NCBI GenBank assembly: GCA_001541255.1
Contig: LNQR01000028.1
Span: forward strand, 1 to 60,553
Source: Candidatus Magnetominusculus xianensis
GTDB lineage: Bacteria > Nitrospirota > Thermodesulfovibrionia > Thermodesulfovibrionales > Magnetobacteriaceae
Length of the DNA: 60,553 nt
Direction of reading: 5' to 3'
Shown piece by piece: positions 44,084 through 53,805 of the stretch. Within the stretch, counting starts at the first letter, position 1. The number at the start of each line of letters is the position of its first letter. The position numbers and the translations under genes were made by a program. Under the pieces are notes generated by a model. That model was not told where the DNA came from and did not search any database. It saw nothing but the letters and a program-made list of their open reading frames with translations.

Positions 44084-44353
44084 TTAGCGCCCCCACTTTT
44101 TCAGATACTCTAAGAACAGATTTGCTATAAGGGTAATCAACACCGAGCCAATCAGCATGTAGAGTTTTCCAAACATGCTGTTTATAGATTCCTTGAACTG
44201 CTTTATCTCTTTTTGAAAGTCCTTCAGTTCATTCCAGAAATCCTTCAGGTCGCCGTTGAGTTCGTCGAGGGAGTTGTCGAAATGCACATGTCTTTCATCC
44301 TGGCGCTTCTGGCACTCCCTGCATGCCTCCATAGATACGTGTGTATCAGTCAT
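44084..44353 (-). CDS. Holin-like small membrane protein with coiled coil
   Basis: An 89-aa protein. The N-terminal half is a charged coiled coil (RHVHFDNSLDELNGDLKDFWNELK), followed by one membrane segment (LYMLIGSVLITLIANLFLEYL). This resembles XhlA/hemolysin-type or T7-like holins. It lies next to an M15 endolysin gene, as expected for a lysis cassette. A cysteine pair (CRECQKRQD) near the N-terminus is unusual. Confidence 0.55.
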   Translation of the reverse strand: MTDTHVSMEACRECQKRQDERHVHFDNSLDELNGDLKDFWNELKDFQKEIKQFKESINSMFGKLYMLIGSVLITLIANLFLEYLKKWGR

Positions 44354-44377
44354 TGTACCTCCCTCTCAGGGTATGTC

Positions 44378-44749
44378 TCAGGCGTAAAGCCATGCAACCT
44401 TTTGCGGTTTATCCTTGTCGATATCCAGATGCACTAAAGTCGTGCCAATGCCAAGTCTTTCGACCCCTGCGTCGATGGCGGCCTTTGACACCAGATATCG
44501 CTCATGGCTGCTTGCTATGGAAATGTCGGTAGCAAGTCCCTTTAAATGAGCCGAATCTGACTTCCCACCTATGGCCTTGTTGTGCGTCTTGCAGCGGCAG
44601 CCGGAGGTTATCTTAAGTGCGATACCTGCCGATTCCCTTATCTTGTCAAGGGTTGCTACAAGTGCTGCTGATATGTTGTTTAACCCACACCCGCAGCGGC
44701 AGGTAAAGTCCTCTGTTTGCCCTGTGGCACTTGGTGTCTGTCTTTCCAT
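44378..44749 (-). CDS. M15-family peptidoglycan peptidase (endolysin)
   Basis: A 123-aa D-Ala-D-Ala/L-Ala-D-Glu type peptidase. Zinc ligands are visible: His68 and Asp75 in SAHLKGLATD and His107 in LVHLDID. It also has TSGCRCKTHN, seen in phage M15 lysins. ATG 44749 with GGAGG upstream is chosen; the longer frame to 44884 lies within the 95-aa gene. It would cut peptide cross-links in host peptidoglycan at lysis. It has no signal peptide, so it needs the holin. Confidence 0.85.
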   Translation of the reverse strand: MERQTPSATGQTEDFTCRCGCGLNNISAALVATLDKIRESAGIALKITSGCRCKTHNKAIGGKSDSAHLKGLATDISIASSHERYLVSKAAIDAGVERLGIGTTLVHLDIDKDKPQKVAWLYA

Positions 44750-44771
44750 GGCTTTTTCCTCCCTGCTGGTT

Positions 44772-45059
44772 TTAGTAAAATGCTGTGCATCGCAGTGTTT
44801 CATCGCACGGGGAGCTGTTTTGCGCCTTAAGTGTATCCAGCCTCCTTGCTGCGACCTCTGGCGTAAGGAGTTTGGTAAGTTCACAGAGGCACTGGGCCAT
44901 GCCTTGCCCCATCCTTAAAAGTACGTCCTCACGCTGGGTATCGTTTCTGGATGACTGCAGTGTGTGCTGCCTTTGCAGCCACTGCCTTACGGCGTCCCAC
45001 TCTGGTTGACGGCTTAATGTGATGACTGCCGTTAAGAACTCCTCTGTTGGTATTAACAT
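44772..45059 (-). CDS. Small phage-block protein of unknown function
   Basis: A 95-aa helical protein (FLTAVITLSRQPEWDAVRQWLQRQ) with no recognised family. The segment WDAVRQWLQRQHTLQSSRNDTQREDVLLRMGQG is like short conserved proteins next to phage packaging and lysis genes. Its ATG has GGAG nine bases upstream. Confidence 0.5.
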   Translation of the reverse strand: MLIPTEEFLTAVITLSRQPEWDAVRQWLQRQHTLQSSRNDTQREDVLLRMGQGMAQCLCELTKLLTPEVAARRLDTLKAQNSSPCDETLRCTAFY

Positions 45060-45080
45060 GGTGTCGTCTCCTGTGTTGGG

Positions 45081-45452
45081 CTATTCATCCTGGTATTCCT
45101 CGTCTTGTGTCTCAGTGTCAGTAGTATCAGTGCAGGTTATAAAGTTGTCCTCGCCCCTGATTCTGCGAAGGCGCTCCTCGTAGGTTTCCATCTGGATGGT
45201 CTCTTCTGGAGCGGCGGCTTTCTTTTTTTCGTAAATGTACTGGGCCAGCTCCATGTAAATCTTGGCACGGGTCTTTGAATCCACATCCGGGTCACGCGCA
45301 AGTTCAGCCATTCCAATTAACGGGTCAACGGCCATTCCCTCTAAAACACGGCGGGCGTCAACTGACCTGCAATAAAGTGCAGGGGTAGCTGCCTCCTGCT
45401 GAGTTGGCTTGAGTGCCTCATTGACATCTGATGGTGTAGTGTTCTTTCCCAT
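45081..45452 (-). CDS. Phage protein, possibly terminase small subunit-like
   Basis: A 123-aa protein with a central helical segment DPLIGMAELARDPDVDSKTRAKIYMELAQYIYEKKKA. This is like the pattern (DPIEGMARIA, ELAQYVAPKRKA) in small phage proteins near terminase genes. It is the first gene of the block, preceded by AGGAGG. No large terminase follows or precedes it. The assignment to terminase is tentative. Confidence 0.5.
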   Translation of the reverse strand: MGKNTTPSDVNEALKPTQQEAATPALYCRSVDARRVLEGMAVDPLIGMAELARDPDVDSKTRAKIYMELAQYIYEKKKAAAPEETIQMETYEERLRRIRGEDNFITCTDTTDTETQDEEYQDE

Positions 45453-45896
45453 ATGCCTCCTATGCGTATTACTGTTAGTTATTTACTAACTCTATATGTA
45501 ATATATAAATTCGCATAAATGCCTTATAAAGCCAATGAACACGCCATTCTCCTATTCGCATGGTGCTTGAAAAGAGTAAAAAAGGGCAAAAAAAGCTACA
45601 ATATTGTATGTAAGCTACAATATTGTAGTATAGGGGTAGATGTCATAGGCTGTAAGTAGCTGATAAAACGATACAAAAATAGTTGGTGCTATAATGCTGA
45701 TTTTATAGTCATTTATTAACTATGTACTATATTACATAATAAATAGTAGTATAATATATCATAATAGCTTGATAATACATGATATATATGATACTATATT
45801 ATAATTATATGATGATAAATAATGGTACAGCAGATATGCAGCGATTTGTCCGTATTTTAGCTGATTTTTCAGGCTTGAAGGTAAATTACGGCAGCA
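45453..45896. other. AT-rich non-coding region upstream of phage block
   Basis: A 444-bp stretch without a supportable gene. It is strongly AT-rich, with repeated ATATAT/TATTAT runs from about 45680 to 45800, and contains the double palindrome at 45593-45628. It lies between the first gene of the minus-strand phage block and the 3' end of the glycosyltransferase. It is the expected place for the block's promoter. Confidence 0.6.
45593..45628. promoter_or_regulatory. Pair of palindromic operator-like sites
   Basis: A 16-bp unit (AAGCTACAATATTGTA) occurs twice at a 19-bp spacing (45593-45608, 45612-45627). The second copy extends to a perfect 14-bp palindrome CTACAATATTGTAG (45615-45628). Two nearly identical sites two helical turns apart suggest cooperative binding by a repressor. 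The site is 140 bp before the first phage gene. Confidence 0.55.
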
Positions 45897-47891
45897 TTAC
45901 CTCAGCATGTCCTTTGCATAGGTCAGGTAATCGTCGTCTTTCTCCAGCTTGTCATACCATCTGGCGAAAAAGCGGACTGATTTCTTCCACTGTCCTGTGT
46001 GGTATCTTAAGTCAGGAATTGGCATAAAGTTGGGATACTTATAGACCAGCATCATTCCATCTTTTGCGAATGACACCTTATGTCCCTTGCTTTGGGCGGC
46101 AAGGCACGCATCCACAATAAAATACTCTACGTTTTCGTCAAACCCGCCTATGGACTCTATGACAGTGCGTGTAATTGCACAGAAGGCGCTGCTTACATAC
46201 TTAGGCGGCTTACCCTGTGTGGTGATATTATATGGTGTGCAATTGAAGTCTGTTCCAACGCCCAGATTATAGGGTGTTAAGTCAGGGTTTCTCAACTCAA
46301 TCCCGGCAATCCCGCCGCTCAACACCTCTGTTAAGCCATCGTCCTTGTAATAGTAGATGCCGGGAAGCATAAACACTATATGCTCACCGGTTGAGACCTC
46401 TACGCCGCGATTGTACAAAACGGCAATGCTGTCGTCTTTGCAGTCAACTATTGTTATGCCGCTTGTGGAGCTAAGTACGACCTCTTTTATGCTGTCGTCG
46501 TTTGCAACGATAATTATCTCGATGTCCTCGTGGCGGCAGTTCCATGATATAGAGTTTAATGTTGCCATTAATGGCAGTGCGTCTTTGCCAGATGGGATTA
46601 TGATGCTTAACCTGTTTTTTATTGCGGTATTTTTTAAGCAGACAGAGGTGTTGCGCCCGTTTATGCCGACATCTTTTGTTTCAAAGATAAACGATATGAT
46701 GTCTAATGCCCTGTCTATTGATTTACCGTCGAGGCGGTAGAAGACCCTGTCCACAAAATTAGCTGCCGCTTCTTTTATTGCATCGGGGATGCCCTTTTCC
46801 ATTGTCTGAAACAGTGCCTCCCAGTTACCGGCAGGGGAGACGGGCTGTGCCACGCCGATGTCTTTATAGTACTCTTCGCCGTTTAGGATATTGTAGAGAT
46901 CAAAGAGCGGCTTTCTGAATGCGAGGGCCTCAACGCCCAGCGTTGTCTTCCCCATTACGATGCAGTAGTCTGAGATGGCAAGTATCTTGTAAGGGTCATA
47001 GCTGAACACGACAACTGCGCCTGGGAGCAGCTCTTCAATAGTTTTTTTGATTTCAAGAAATGTTGGATACATTACCTGAGGGTGCCACTTAAATACGCAT
47101 ACTAAGTCAGGGCGTTTAAGCGCCTGAAGCAGCTCGCCCCACATCGAGCGCTCTGTTACAGCGCCCCAGTGTGTGTTGGGCATGAAGGCAACAACTTTTT
47201 TGTCGTTTGGAATGGATAGTTCTTTTTTGATACTTTTTATCATAGAGGGAAGCGTGAATTTTTTGATAGCGTCGTCGATATGCGTATTTCCGACTATCAT
47301 CAGTTTGTGGAATGAGCATTTATGTTCCAGAAGGGTATCTCTGGTCTGAACGCCCCAGATGAGGTTGAGCATTGAGTATTCGGCATGGGTTGAAAAATTA
47401 AGCATAGGGTTATAGTAGTCCCCTTCCTGAAGGGTGATATAGGGTATGTCATGTTTTTTAGCTAAGTGGCCGATTTGCTTACCCCAGGGGTTCATCTCGT
47501 GGAGGGTTAGAAACATATCCGGCTTTTCCTGTGTTATCAGGGCTTCAAGGCAAAAGTAGTCCTCGACATTTCTGTTGAGAGACCTGTGCTGCTGAAACAG
47601 CGACCAATGCCTGAAACCATGCCATGAGAAGTTCACGCCTGTCCACTGGTCAAGCAGTTTATTGGTTGCAGCCTTGATGTTTGCATTGGTCTCATGGTTA
47701 GCGTATTCGATAAGGAATTTGCATTTAAACCCGTTTCGTAATACATCGCCTTCGTAAGGATAGTCCACGAGGGTGGTAAAAAACAGAATCTCGGCCCCTT
47801 GTTTACGGGCTTCCCCAGCGATGGGAAATAGGAACCTGCCGTGATGGGGCAGGGCATTAAATATGGCGATCTTTTTACCTTTAAGTTTCAT
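45897..47891 (-). CDS. Two-domain glycosyltransferase (CDP-glycerol transferase-like plus GT2-like)
   Basis: A 664-aa protein. Residues 1 to about 380 resemble CDP-glycerol glycerophosphotransferase/GT-B enzymes (HHGRFLFPIAGEARKQG, CVFKWHPQVMYPTF, DYCIVMGKTTLGVEALAF). From about 405 on, a GT-A nucleotide-sugar fold is visible (LSIIIPSGKDALPLMATLNSI, EIIIVANDDS), but a clear DxD is not. The likely role is surface polysaccharide or glycan assembly at the cytoplasmic face. It is probably in the same surface-glycan locus as the next gene. Confidence 0.7.
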   Translation of the reverse strand: MKLKGKKIAIFNALPHHGRFLFPIAGEARKQGAEILFFTTLVDYPYEGDVLRNGFKCKFLIEYANHETNANIKAATNKLLDQWTGVNFSWHGFRHWSLFQQHRSLNRNVEDYFCLEALITQEKPDMFLTLHEMNPWGKQIGHLAKKHDIPYITLQEGDYYNPMLNFSTHAEYSMLNLIWGVQTRDTLLEHKCSFHKLMIVGNTHIDDAIKKFTLPSMIKSIKKELSIPNDKKVVAFMPNTHWGAVTERSMWGELLQALKRPDLVCVFKWHPQVMYPTFLEIKKTIEELLPGAVVVFSYDPYKILAISDYCIVMGKTTLGVEALAFRKPLFDLYNILNGEEYYKDIGVAQPVSPAGNWEALFQTMEKGIPDAIKEAAANFVDRVFYRLDGKSIDRALDIISFIFETKDVGINGRNTSVCLKNTAIKNRLSIIIPSGKDALPLMATLNSISWNCRHEDIEIIIVANDDSIKEVVLSSTSGITIVDCKDDSIAVLYNRGVEVSTGEHIVFMLPGIYYYKDDGLTEVLSGGIAGIELRNPDLTPYNLGVGTDFNCTPYNITTQGKPPKYVSSAFCAITRTVIESIGGFDENVEYFIVDACLAAQSKGHKVSFAKDGMMLVYKYPNFMPIPDLRYHTGQWKKSVRFFARWYDKLEKDDDYLTYAKDMLR

Positions 47892-47996
47892 AGCTCTCCA
47901 AAATGGTCTGATGTCAGTCTGGACATCTGCACAACGCCAGTCAGCTATTATACACGATTATTTTACAAGTTCACAATCTCCCCCAAAATCCTCTCT

Positions 47997-49571
47997 TTAA
48001 TATATCTTTTTCTTAAAAGCAATAAATACTTTTTTATCTGACGGTGTAACATATTCATATAAATCTGGCTCCGGAACACTTCCCACCGGGCTTGAGTTAT
48101 ATACTTCTATTTTAAGCATATCATAGTTTGTTTTCAAAAACTCAGAAATAGATAGCATATCAATAGAAAAACTTTTTCTCATAAAATATTCATTTATACC
48201 GGAGACAGTTTGCGGGAAAATCCAATCCGGCATCTCTACAGATGTCTCCATTGCCTCTTCAACCCTGATAACTTTTAATTTTGTATAAAATATAACAGGA
48301 AAGTCTGAACCTAATCCTGATACAAGCAGAGACTGCCCAGGCCGCGTGTTTTCATTCAAAAAGGCAATTATCTCCTCAGAGCGGTTAACATATGGCGTGA
48401 TTCTCTCCATAAACATGTTCATGATAGTGATTACAGGTCTCTGGTACTCAAGATTTACTGGTTTGGTCTTAAATAGTTTAAATAAAGGAAGCCCGGCGTA
48501 TCCAATGAGGTTTGAAACACACAGTACTGCCAAAATCGTATAACGCAGTATCAGGGGAGTCTTTCTCAGGGTTAATGACAATAGGACAATAAAGACCGGA
48601 GCAAGTGCGATCACATAGCGAACATAAAACGATTTATAGTTTACAATAAATACGAGTTGAAGCGGTATCATGACAAGGAGAAAGAATATCATATCCCTGG
48701 AAATCCTATTGACGACAAAATCGCCTCTTCTCCAGAAATAAACAGGCAGCGGAAGCACTAACAGGGGAAACATCGTCATATTGATTTGCATAATGTAAAA
48801 AAGCAGCCTCTTATAGTAAAATGCGCTCCCCACATACCCTGACTGAATCCAAAGGCGCGCGTATATAACCCAGACAAGGGCAACGGCAAATAATATAGTG
48901 GCAGCAATTATCAGGTCGTAGAAAATCCCAGGGTATTTTTTCCTGAATATTAAGCCAGCAACCAGCATCAATATCACATTGCCCGGCACAAACAGATAAT
49001 TACTGTAAAACTGGCAGGTAAGGGCTGTTGCAATAAGGGCAATACCCAGCCGCTTTCTCTGTAACAGCAGATAAAATCCATATATAAACAATACCTGCAT
49101 GAAAACAGATATAGAGTAGTACCTGCACTGGCGGCTATGCAGAATCAATGCCTCGTTTGTTACAAGCAGAAGCAGTGTTATCAGCGCCATCTGCCTGTCT
49201 TTGAAACAAACCAAGACTATGTAAAACAAAAAAATGACAGATAAAAATCCCAAAAGGGCAAAGGGTAATCGCGCTGCAAACTCGTTTTTCCCAAGTAACG
49301 CAAAAGAAACGGCCGTTATATACTCACTAAGCCAGGGCGAAAACACCCACACAGAGTCCTTATTGAGGTCATCGGGAGTAGAGAAAATCAGCCGGTTTGT
49401 CCCGTCATCCCCCAAAGGGATTCCGTATTTAAGTATGTTGACGGCAAGATTAGTCGTAACAGTCTCATCTTCCCATAAAATCCTGCCATTAAGTCCATAT
49501 AAATAAAAAAACATGCCTATGAGTAAGGTTATACATAGAACTACTGCCGTTTTTCTATCTAATTGGCTCAT
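47997..49571 (-). CDS. GT39/ArnT-like membrane glycosyltransferase
   Basis: A 524-aa polytopic protein of the dolichyl-phosphate-mannose/ArnT type. The first periplasmic loop has GRILWEDETVTTNLAVN, whose acidic residues (ED, in the usual DE motif position) are catalytic in this family. About eleven membrane helices and a periplasmic C-terminal domain follow. It uses a polyprenyl-phosphate sugar as donor. I chose ATG 49571 because it gives a standard N-terminus; a GTG at 49610 would add 13 residues and neither has a strong ribosome-binding site. Confidence 0.75.
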   Translation of the reverse strand: MSQLDRKTAVVLCITLLIGMFFYLYGLNGRILWEDETVTTNLAVNILKYGIPLGDDGTNRLIFSTPDDLNKDSVWVFSPWLSEYITAVSFALLGKNEFAARLPFALLGFLSVIFLFYIVLVCFKDRQMALITLLLLVTNEALILHSRQCRYYSISVFMQVLFIYGFYLLLQRKRLGIALIATALTCQFYSNYLFVPGNVILMLVAGLIFRKKYPGIFYDLIIAATILFAVALVWVIYARLWIQSGYVGSAFYYKRLLFYIMQINMTMFPLLVLPLPVYFWRRGDFVVNRISRDMIFFLLVMIPLQLVFIVNYKSFYVRYVIALAPVFIVLLSLTLRKTPLILRYTILAVLCVSNLIGYAGLPLFKLFKTKPVNLEYQRPVITIMNMFMERITPYVNRSEEIIAFLNENTRPGQSLLVSGLGSDFPVIFYTKLKVIRVEEAMETSVEMPDWIFPQTVSGINEYFMRKSFSIDMLSISEFLKTNYDMLKIEVYNSSPVGSVPEPDLYEYVTPSDKKVFIAFKKKIY

Positions 49572-49767
49572 TGCTGCTTGACTCAAGAGATACACACCCC
49601 CAAGGCACACCGTGTCTGATTAGAACGTATATTATGTTTTTGCATAGAGAATGTCAATATCCCGAATTGCCTCACCCGTTTGGTGGTATAGATAATTTTG
49701 TATTTTCTATGTTATTATTTCACTCGTAGTAAATTGGTATTCGGATGATGCAGCACAAGGGGGTCGC

Positions 49768-51456
49768 ATGTTAAGTAAATTAAAGATCAGCCATAGGTTA
49801 TGGTTAATCGTGTCTATTGCCATTGCCGGGTTTGCCGTAAACATAGTAATAAGCGGGTATTTTTTTAAAGAAACTCTGATGTCTGACAGGCAGTTGAAGA
49901 CGAAACATCTTGTGGAGACGGCCTATGGCGTAGTAGATAACTATTACAAACAGTTCAGGGAAGGTAAAATATCCGAAGCCGATGCGAAGTCACAAGCAAT
50001 GGGTGTAATTAAGTCTCTCAGATATGACGAGAAAGAGTATTTTTGGATCAACGACATGCACCCAAATATGATTATGCACCCGTATAAGCCCGAACTTGAC
50101 GGCAAAGACCTATCAGATTTTAAAGACCCTAACGGCAAACGCCTGTTCGTGGAGTTTACCGATATGGTAAGAAAGAACAAAGAGGGTTTTGTATATTACT
50201 TATGGGCAAAGCCCGGGTTTAGCAGTCCTGTAGAAAAGCTGTCTTTTGTGAAAGGTTTTGAGCCGTGGGGCTGGATAATCGGAAGCGGTATATATCTGGA
50301 TGACGTTAGCGCTGCCCTGAAACAGGAGGCCGCCAAGGGTGTGGGCGTCACGCTTGTAATAGTTGTTATATTAGGGATTTTGTCGTTGTTCATAACAAGG
50401 AGTATATGCGTACCACTGTCTGAGATAGTCGGTCAGGTCAATTTAATGGCCGAAGGGGACTTAACTGGAGAGATTGCATGTGAAGGAAATAGTGAAATTA
50501 CTGTACTTGCAAAAAATATGAAGGTCATGCACGATACCCTGAGAGGTATCATCGGCCAAATTTACGCCTCCTCAGAGCATTTCTTTTCAAAAGTCGGGGC
50601 GCTGACAGATAAGGCCGCTCTAATGTCCGACGGTGCTTCAAACCAGTCCGAGCAGGCAATGACCATTGCAACCGCCGCCGAGGAAATGAGTGCCACCATA
50701 GTTGACATAGCAAGAAATGCCTCCATTGCCTCAGAGACAAGCATTGCCTCTAAGCAAACGGCCGCCAAAGGTAAAGATGCCGCTGATATAGCCGTTGGGA
50801 TTTTTAATGAGGTATATGAATCCACAATAGAACTGTCCGGTATGGTGGGAAGCCTCAACAACAGTGTCTTTGAGATCAGCAACATCTTAGTGGTTATTAA
50901 GGACATAGCCGACCAGACAAATCTCCTGGCCCTGAATGCCGCAATCGAGGCCGCAAGGGCAGGGGAACAAGGACGAGGGTTTGCCGTTGTTGCCGACGAG
51001 GTGAGAAAACTTGCCGAGAGGACAATCAAGGCAACAGATGAGATTTCACAGAAGATTTCCACAGTCAAACAGGACTCTGACAAGACCACCAAGTCCATGT
51101 CCGAGGCCTCAGCAAAGGTCACCCATGCTACCGGCTCCATAAAAGAAGTTGGTGAAATCCTGCATCAGATGGTCTTGTCAGTTCAAAGCGTGGCAGACCA
51201 AATCACCCAGATAGCTGCATCGGTGGAAGAACAATCTGCCGCATCCGGGGAGGTTGCTGAAAATATTGATAAATCGTCAAACATTTCAAGAGATATTCTG
51301 CGTATGTCTGAGGATGTTATGACTGAAGTTACTGCCATCAATGAAATATCCGGAGAGCTAAACTCTGCCGTATCTGGGTTCAAGACAGGAAACGAAGTCC
51401 GCGCTATCGGCCATAAGCCCATGCACGGCAAGAGGTCTGCAAAAAGACTGCTATAG
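49768..51456 (+). CDS. Methyl-accepting chemotaxis protein with Cache sensor
   Basis: A 562-aa chemoreceptor. A membrane helix (about 13-33) is followed by a periplasmic single Cache domain ([20 protein letters not shown], then [12 protein letters not shown]). A second helix (about 190-212), a HAMP segment ([19 protein letters not shown]) and the signalling domain complete it. The domain tip reads [39 protein letters not shown]. The ligand is probably a small organic acid or similar, by analogy with Cache receptors. No che genes are nearby, so it relies on a chemotaxis pathway elsewhere. Confidence 0.92.
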   Translation: MLSKLKISHRLWLIVSIAIAGFAVNIVISGYFFKETLMSDRQLKTKHLVETAYGVVDNYYKQFREGKISEADAKSQAMGVIKSLRYDEKEYFWINDMHPNMIMHPYKPELDGKDLSDFKDPNGKRLFVEFTDMVRKNKEGFVYYLWAKPGFSSPVEKLSFVKGFEPWGWIIGSGIYLDDVSAALKQEAAKGVGVTLVIVVILGILSLFITRSICVPLSEIVGQVNLMAEGDLTGEIACEGNSEITVLAKNMKVMHDTLRGIIGQIYASSEHFFSKVGALTDKAALMSDGASNQSEQAMTIATAAEEMSATIVDIARNASIASETSIASKQTAAKGKDAADIAVGIFNEVYESTIELSGMVGSLNNSVFEISNILVVIKDIADQTNLLALNAAIEAARAGEQGRGFAVVADEVRKLAERTIKATDEISQKISTVKQDSDKTTKSMSEASAKVTHATGSIKEVGEILHQMVLSVQSVADQITQIAASVEEQSAASGEVAENIDKSSNISRDILRMSEDVMTEVTAINEISGELNSAVSGFKTGNEVRAIGHKPMHGKRSAKRLL

Positions 51457-51626
51457 CGCCTGCGCAGTCCGAGGCTCAGGCATATTGCCAGATAGACATG
51501 ATGTATTTCTACATAAACTATTGATTTATCGTGGTTATGCGTAGTATCATATTGAAGTTGAGCCTCTCTGCTTTCTGCGCGTGAATCTGAATTCGCAGTA
51601 AAAATGTTTTGATGTATAAAAAAAAC

Positions 51627-51655
51627 TTGCAAAATTATGAAGTGTGTGTTATATT
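51627..51655 (+). promoter_or_regulatory. Sigma70-type promoter of groES-groEL
   Basis: TTGCAA (51627-51632), a 17-bp spacer, then TATATT (51650-51655). Transcription would start at about 51662, inside the CIRCE element that follows, the classic arrangement for HrcA repression. Confidence 0.75.
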
Positions 51656-51656
51656 A

Positions 51657-51683
51657 TTAGCAATCACTCGGTGTGAGTGCTAA
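51657..51683 (+). promoter_or_regulatory. CIRCE operator for HrcA
   Basis: TTAGCAATC, a 9-bp spacer, then GAGTGCTAA. This matches the CIRCE consensus TTAGCACTC-N9-GAGTGCTAA with one mismatch in the left arm. It lies 24 bp before groES and overlaps the expected transcription start. The cognate repressor gene hrcA is at 53806. Confidence 0.9.
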
Positions 51684-51707
51684 TAACAACGAAGGGAGCG
51701 TGACTCT

Positions 51708-51968
51708 ATGAAGTTTAAACCGTTAAAAGAGCGTGTATTTGTCAGCTACAAAGAAGAGTTGGAGAGGACTGCCGGCGGCTTGTATGTGCCGGACACGGCC
51801 AAAGAGAAGCCGCAACGCGGTAAGGTTGAGGCCATTGGTTCAGAGGTCAAGGAGCTGAAGGTTGGAGACGAGGTATTTTTCGATAAGTATTCCGGCTCGA
51901 AGGTTCAGATTGACAGTGTTGATTATTTAATAATCAAAGAAGAAGACGTCTTAGGAATAATCGCATAG
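51708..51968 (+). CDS. groES: Co-chaperonin GroES
   Basis: An 86-aa GroES (slightly shorter than the 94-97 aa norm), with MKFKPLKERVFV, the mobile-loop segment (EELERTAGGLYVPD) and KVGDEVFFDKYSGSKV. It forms the heptameric lid of the GroEL cage. It is followed by groEL after 10 bp and controlled by the promoter and CIRCE site just upstream. GAAGGGAG is the ribosome-binding site. Confidence 0.95.
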   Translation: MKFKPLKERVFVSYKEELERTAGGLYVPDTAKEKPQRGKVEAIGSEVKELKVGDEVFFDKYSGSKVQIDSVDYLIIKEEDVLGIIA

Positions 51969-51978
51969 GAGGGTATAA

Positions 51979-53625
51979 ATGGCAGCTAAACAGTTACTTT
52001 TTGATGAAGCGGCAAGAAGGGAAATCCTTGAGGGTATAACCGTACTTGCCACTGCCGTAAAGGCAACGCTTGGCCCGAAGGGCAGAAACGCAATTATTGA
52101 CAAGAAATACGGTTCTCCGACAATCACCAAAGACGGCGTAACGGTCGCAAAGGAGATAGAGCTGAAGGAACCGTTTCAGAACATGGGCGCACAGCTTTTA
52201 AAAGAGGTTGCCTCAAAGACCTCTGATACCGCTGGCGACGGCACAACTACAGCTACAGTGCTGGCACATGCCATCTACAAAGAGGGCGTAAAGAACGTAG
52301 TAGCAGGCGCACATGCGATGGACCTAAAGCGCGGCATGGAGAAGGCCGTAACAGCGGTTATCGATAAACTCAAGGCGATGACCAAGAAAGTAGCGGACAA
52401 GAAAGAGATAGCACAGGTTGGTACTATCTCTGCCAACAATGACCCCTCAGTTGGGGACCTCATCGCAGAGGCGATGGACAAAGTCGGCAAAGACGGCGTA
52501 ATCACCGTAGAAGAGGCCAAGTCCATGGCAACCGCCCTCGAGGTAGTCGAAGGTATGCAGTTTGACCGCGGCTATATCTCACCGTATTTTGTTACAGACT
52601 CCGAGAGGATGGAGGTCGTATTAGAAAACGCACACATCCTTCTTTATGACAAGAAAATCTCCTCGATGAAGGACCTGATTCCGCTGCTTGAGCAGATTGC
52701 AAAGATGGGCAGGCCGCTTCTCATTCTGTCTGAGGACGTAGAGGGTGAGGCGCTTGCTACATTAGTCGTAAATAAGCTGCGCGGTACGCTTCAGGTATGC
52801 GGTGTAAAGGCCCCAGGCTTTGGCGAAAGGCGTAAGGCCATGCTTGAGGATATCGCAATCCTGACCGGCGGCACGGTAATATCTGACGACCTTGGCATGA
52901 AGCTCGAAAACGTAAAGATGACCGACCTCGGACGCGCCAAGAAGATAACCGTAGACAAGGACAACACGACCATAGTAGAAGGCGAGGGCAAGCAGGATGC
53001 GATTAAGGGCCGTGTAAAGCAGATAAAGGCTCAAATCGAAGAGACCACCTCTGACTACGACAGGGAGAAACTCCAGGAGAGGCTTGCAAAAATCGTAGGC
53101 GGTGTTGCAGTAATCAACGTCGGTGCGGCTACTGAGACAGAGATGAAGGAGAAGAAGGCTCGAGTTGAAGATGCCCTTCACGCCACCCGCGCAGCCGTAG
53201 AAGAGGGCATAGTGCCCGGCGGTGGAGTTGCCCTTCTCAGGTGTATCGCAACGATAGATGACCTGAAGTTAACCGGCGACGAGAAAATTGGCGCCAGCAT
53301 AATTAAAAAGGCGCTTGAGGAGCCAATCAGACAGATTATCAACAATGCCGGTCTGGAAAGCGCAATAATAATCGAGAAGGTAAAGGCGTCAAAGGACGTG
53401 AACTACGGCTTTGACGCCCAGAACGAAAAGTTCTGCGATATGATGCAAGAGGGTATTATCGACCCGACCAAGGTAACGCGCTGTGCACTGCAAAACGCGG
53501 CCTCAGTGTCGTCGTTGATGCTGACCACCTCGGTGATGATAACAGACCTGCCCGACAAGGATGAGAAGATGCCAATGGGCGGCGGCGGTCACCCGGGTAT
53601 GGGCGGTATGGGAGATATGTACTAG
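51979..53625 (+). CDS. groEL: Chaperonin GroEL
   Basis: A 548-aa chaperonin with all family marks: [20 protein letters not shown] at the N-terminus, [14 protein letters not shown] (ATP site), [15 protein letters not shown], and a glycine-methionine tail ([15 protein letters not shown]). It forms the double-ring folding cage with GroES. AGGAGGGTATAA precedes the ATG. A terminator-like hairpin lies just after the gene. Confidence 0.97.
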   Translation: MAAKQLLFDEAARREILEGITVLATAVKATLGPKGRNAIIDKKYGSPTITKDGVTVAKEIELKEPFQNMGAQLLKEVASKTSDTAGDGTTTATVLAHAIYKEGVKNVVAGAHAMDLKRGMEKAVTAVIDKLKAMTKKVADKKEIAQVGTISANNDPSVGDLIAEAMDKVGKDGVITVEEAKSMATALEVVEGMQFDRGYISPYFVTDSERMEVVLENAHILLYDKKISSMKDLIPLLEQIAKMGRPLLILSEDVEGEALATLVVNKLRGTLQVCGVKAPGFGERRKAMLEDIAILTGGTVISDDLGMKLENVKMTDLGRAKKITVDKDNTTIVEGEGKQDAIKGRVKQIKAQIEETTSDYDREKLQERLAKIVGGVAVINVGAATETEMKEKKARVEDALHATRAAVEEGIVPGGGVALLRCIATIDDLKLTGDEKIGASIIKKALEEPIRQIINNAGLESAIIIEKVKASKDVNYGFDAQNEKFCDMMQEGIIDPTKVTRCALQNAASVSSLMLTTSVMITDLPDKDEKMPMGGGGHPGMGGMGDMY

Positions 53626-53633
53626 GATAAAAG

Positions 53634-53665
53634 TTTCAGGGGGAGGCTCAGGCTTTCCCCTGAAA
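53634..53665 (+). terminator. Terminator-like hairpin after groEL
   Basis: A 9-bp perfect stem (TTTCAGGGG with CCCCTGAAA, 53634-53642 with 53657-53665), extendable by four more pairs, is followed by an AT-rich tail (ATATATTTT). It separates groES-groEL from hrcA. Confidence 0.75.
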
Positions 53666-53805
53666 ATATATTTTGCATCTCACATATTGTTATATCAATG
53701 TGTTAGTCTGTTGTTGTTGAAGTGATACTTGATGTACAATATGAGGCATTGTTAAATCATTTAAAGTATATGTATAATATTAGGTTAATTACATAGATTG
53801 ACACT

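Noticed and set aside
45593..45628. Start of a CRISPR array
   Set aside because: Only two units of 16 bp with a 3-bp gap; palindromic and without spacers of normal length.
45779..46027. Plus-strand ORF of 82 codons in the AT-rich region
   Set aside because: Its first part is low-complexity AT sequence and its second half lies antisense to the glycosyltransferase gene; no ribosome-binding site.
52275..53181. Minus-strand ORFs opposite groEL (and similar ones opposite dnaK, dnaJ and the glutamate synthase genes)
   Set aside because: Long antisense frames are expected opposite GC-rich, codon-biased genes; none shows a family motif or ribosome-binding site.
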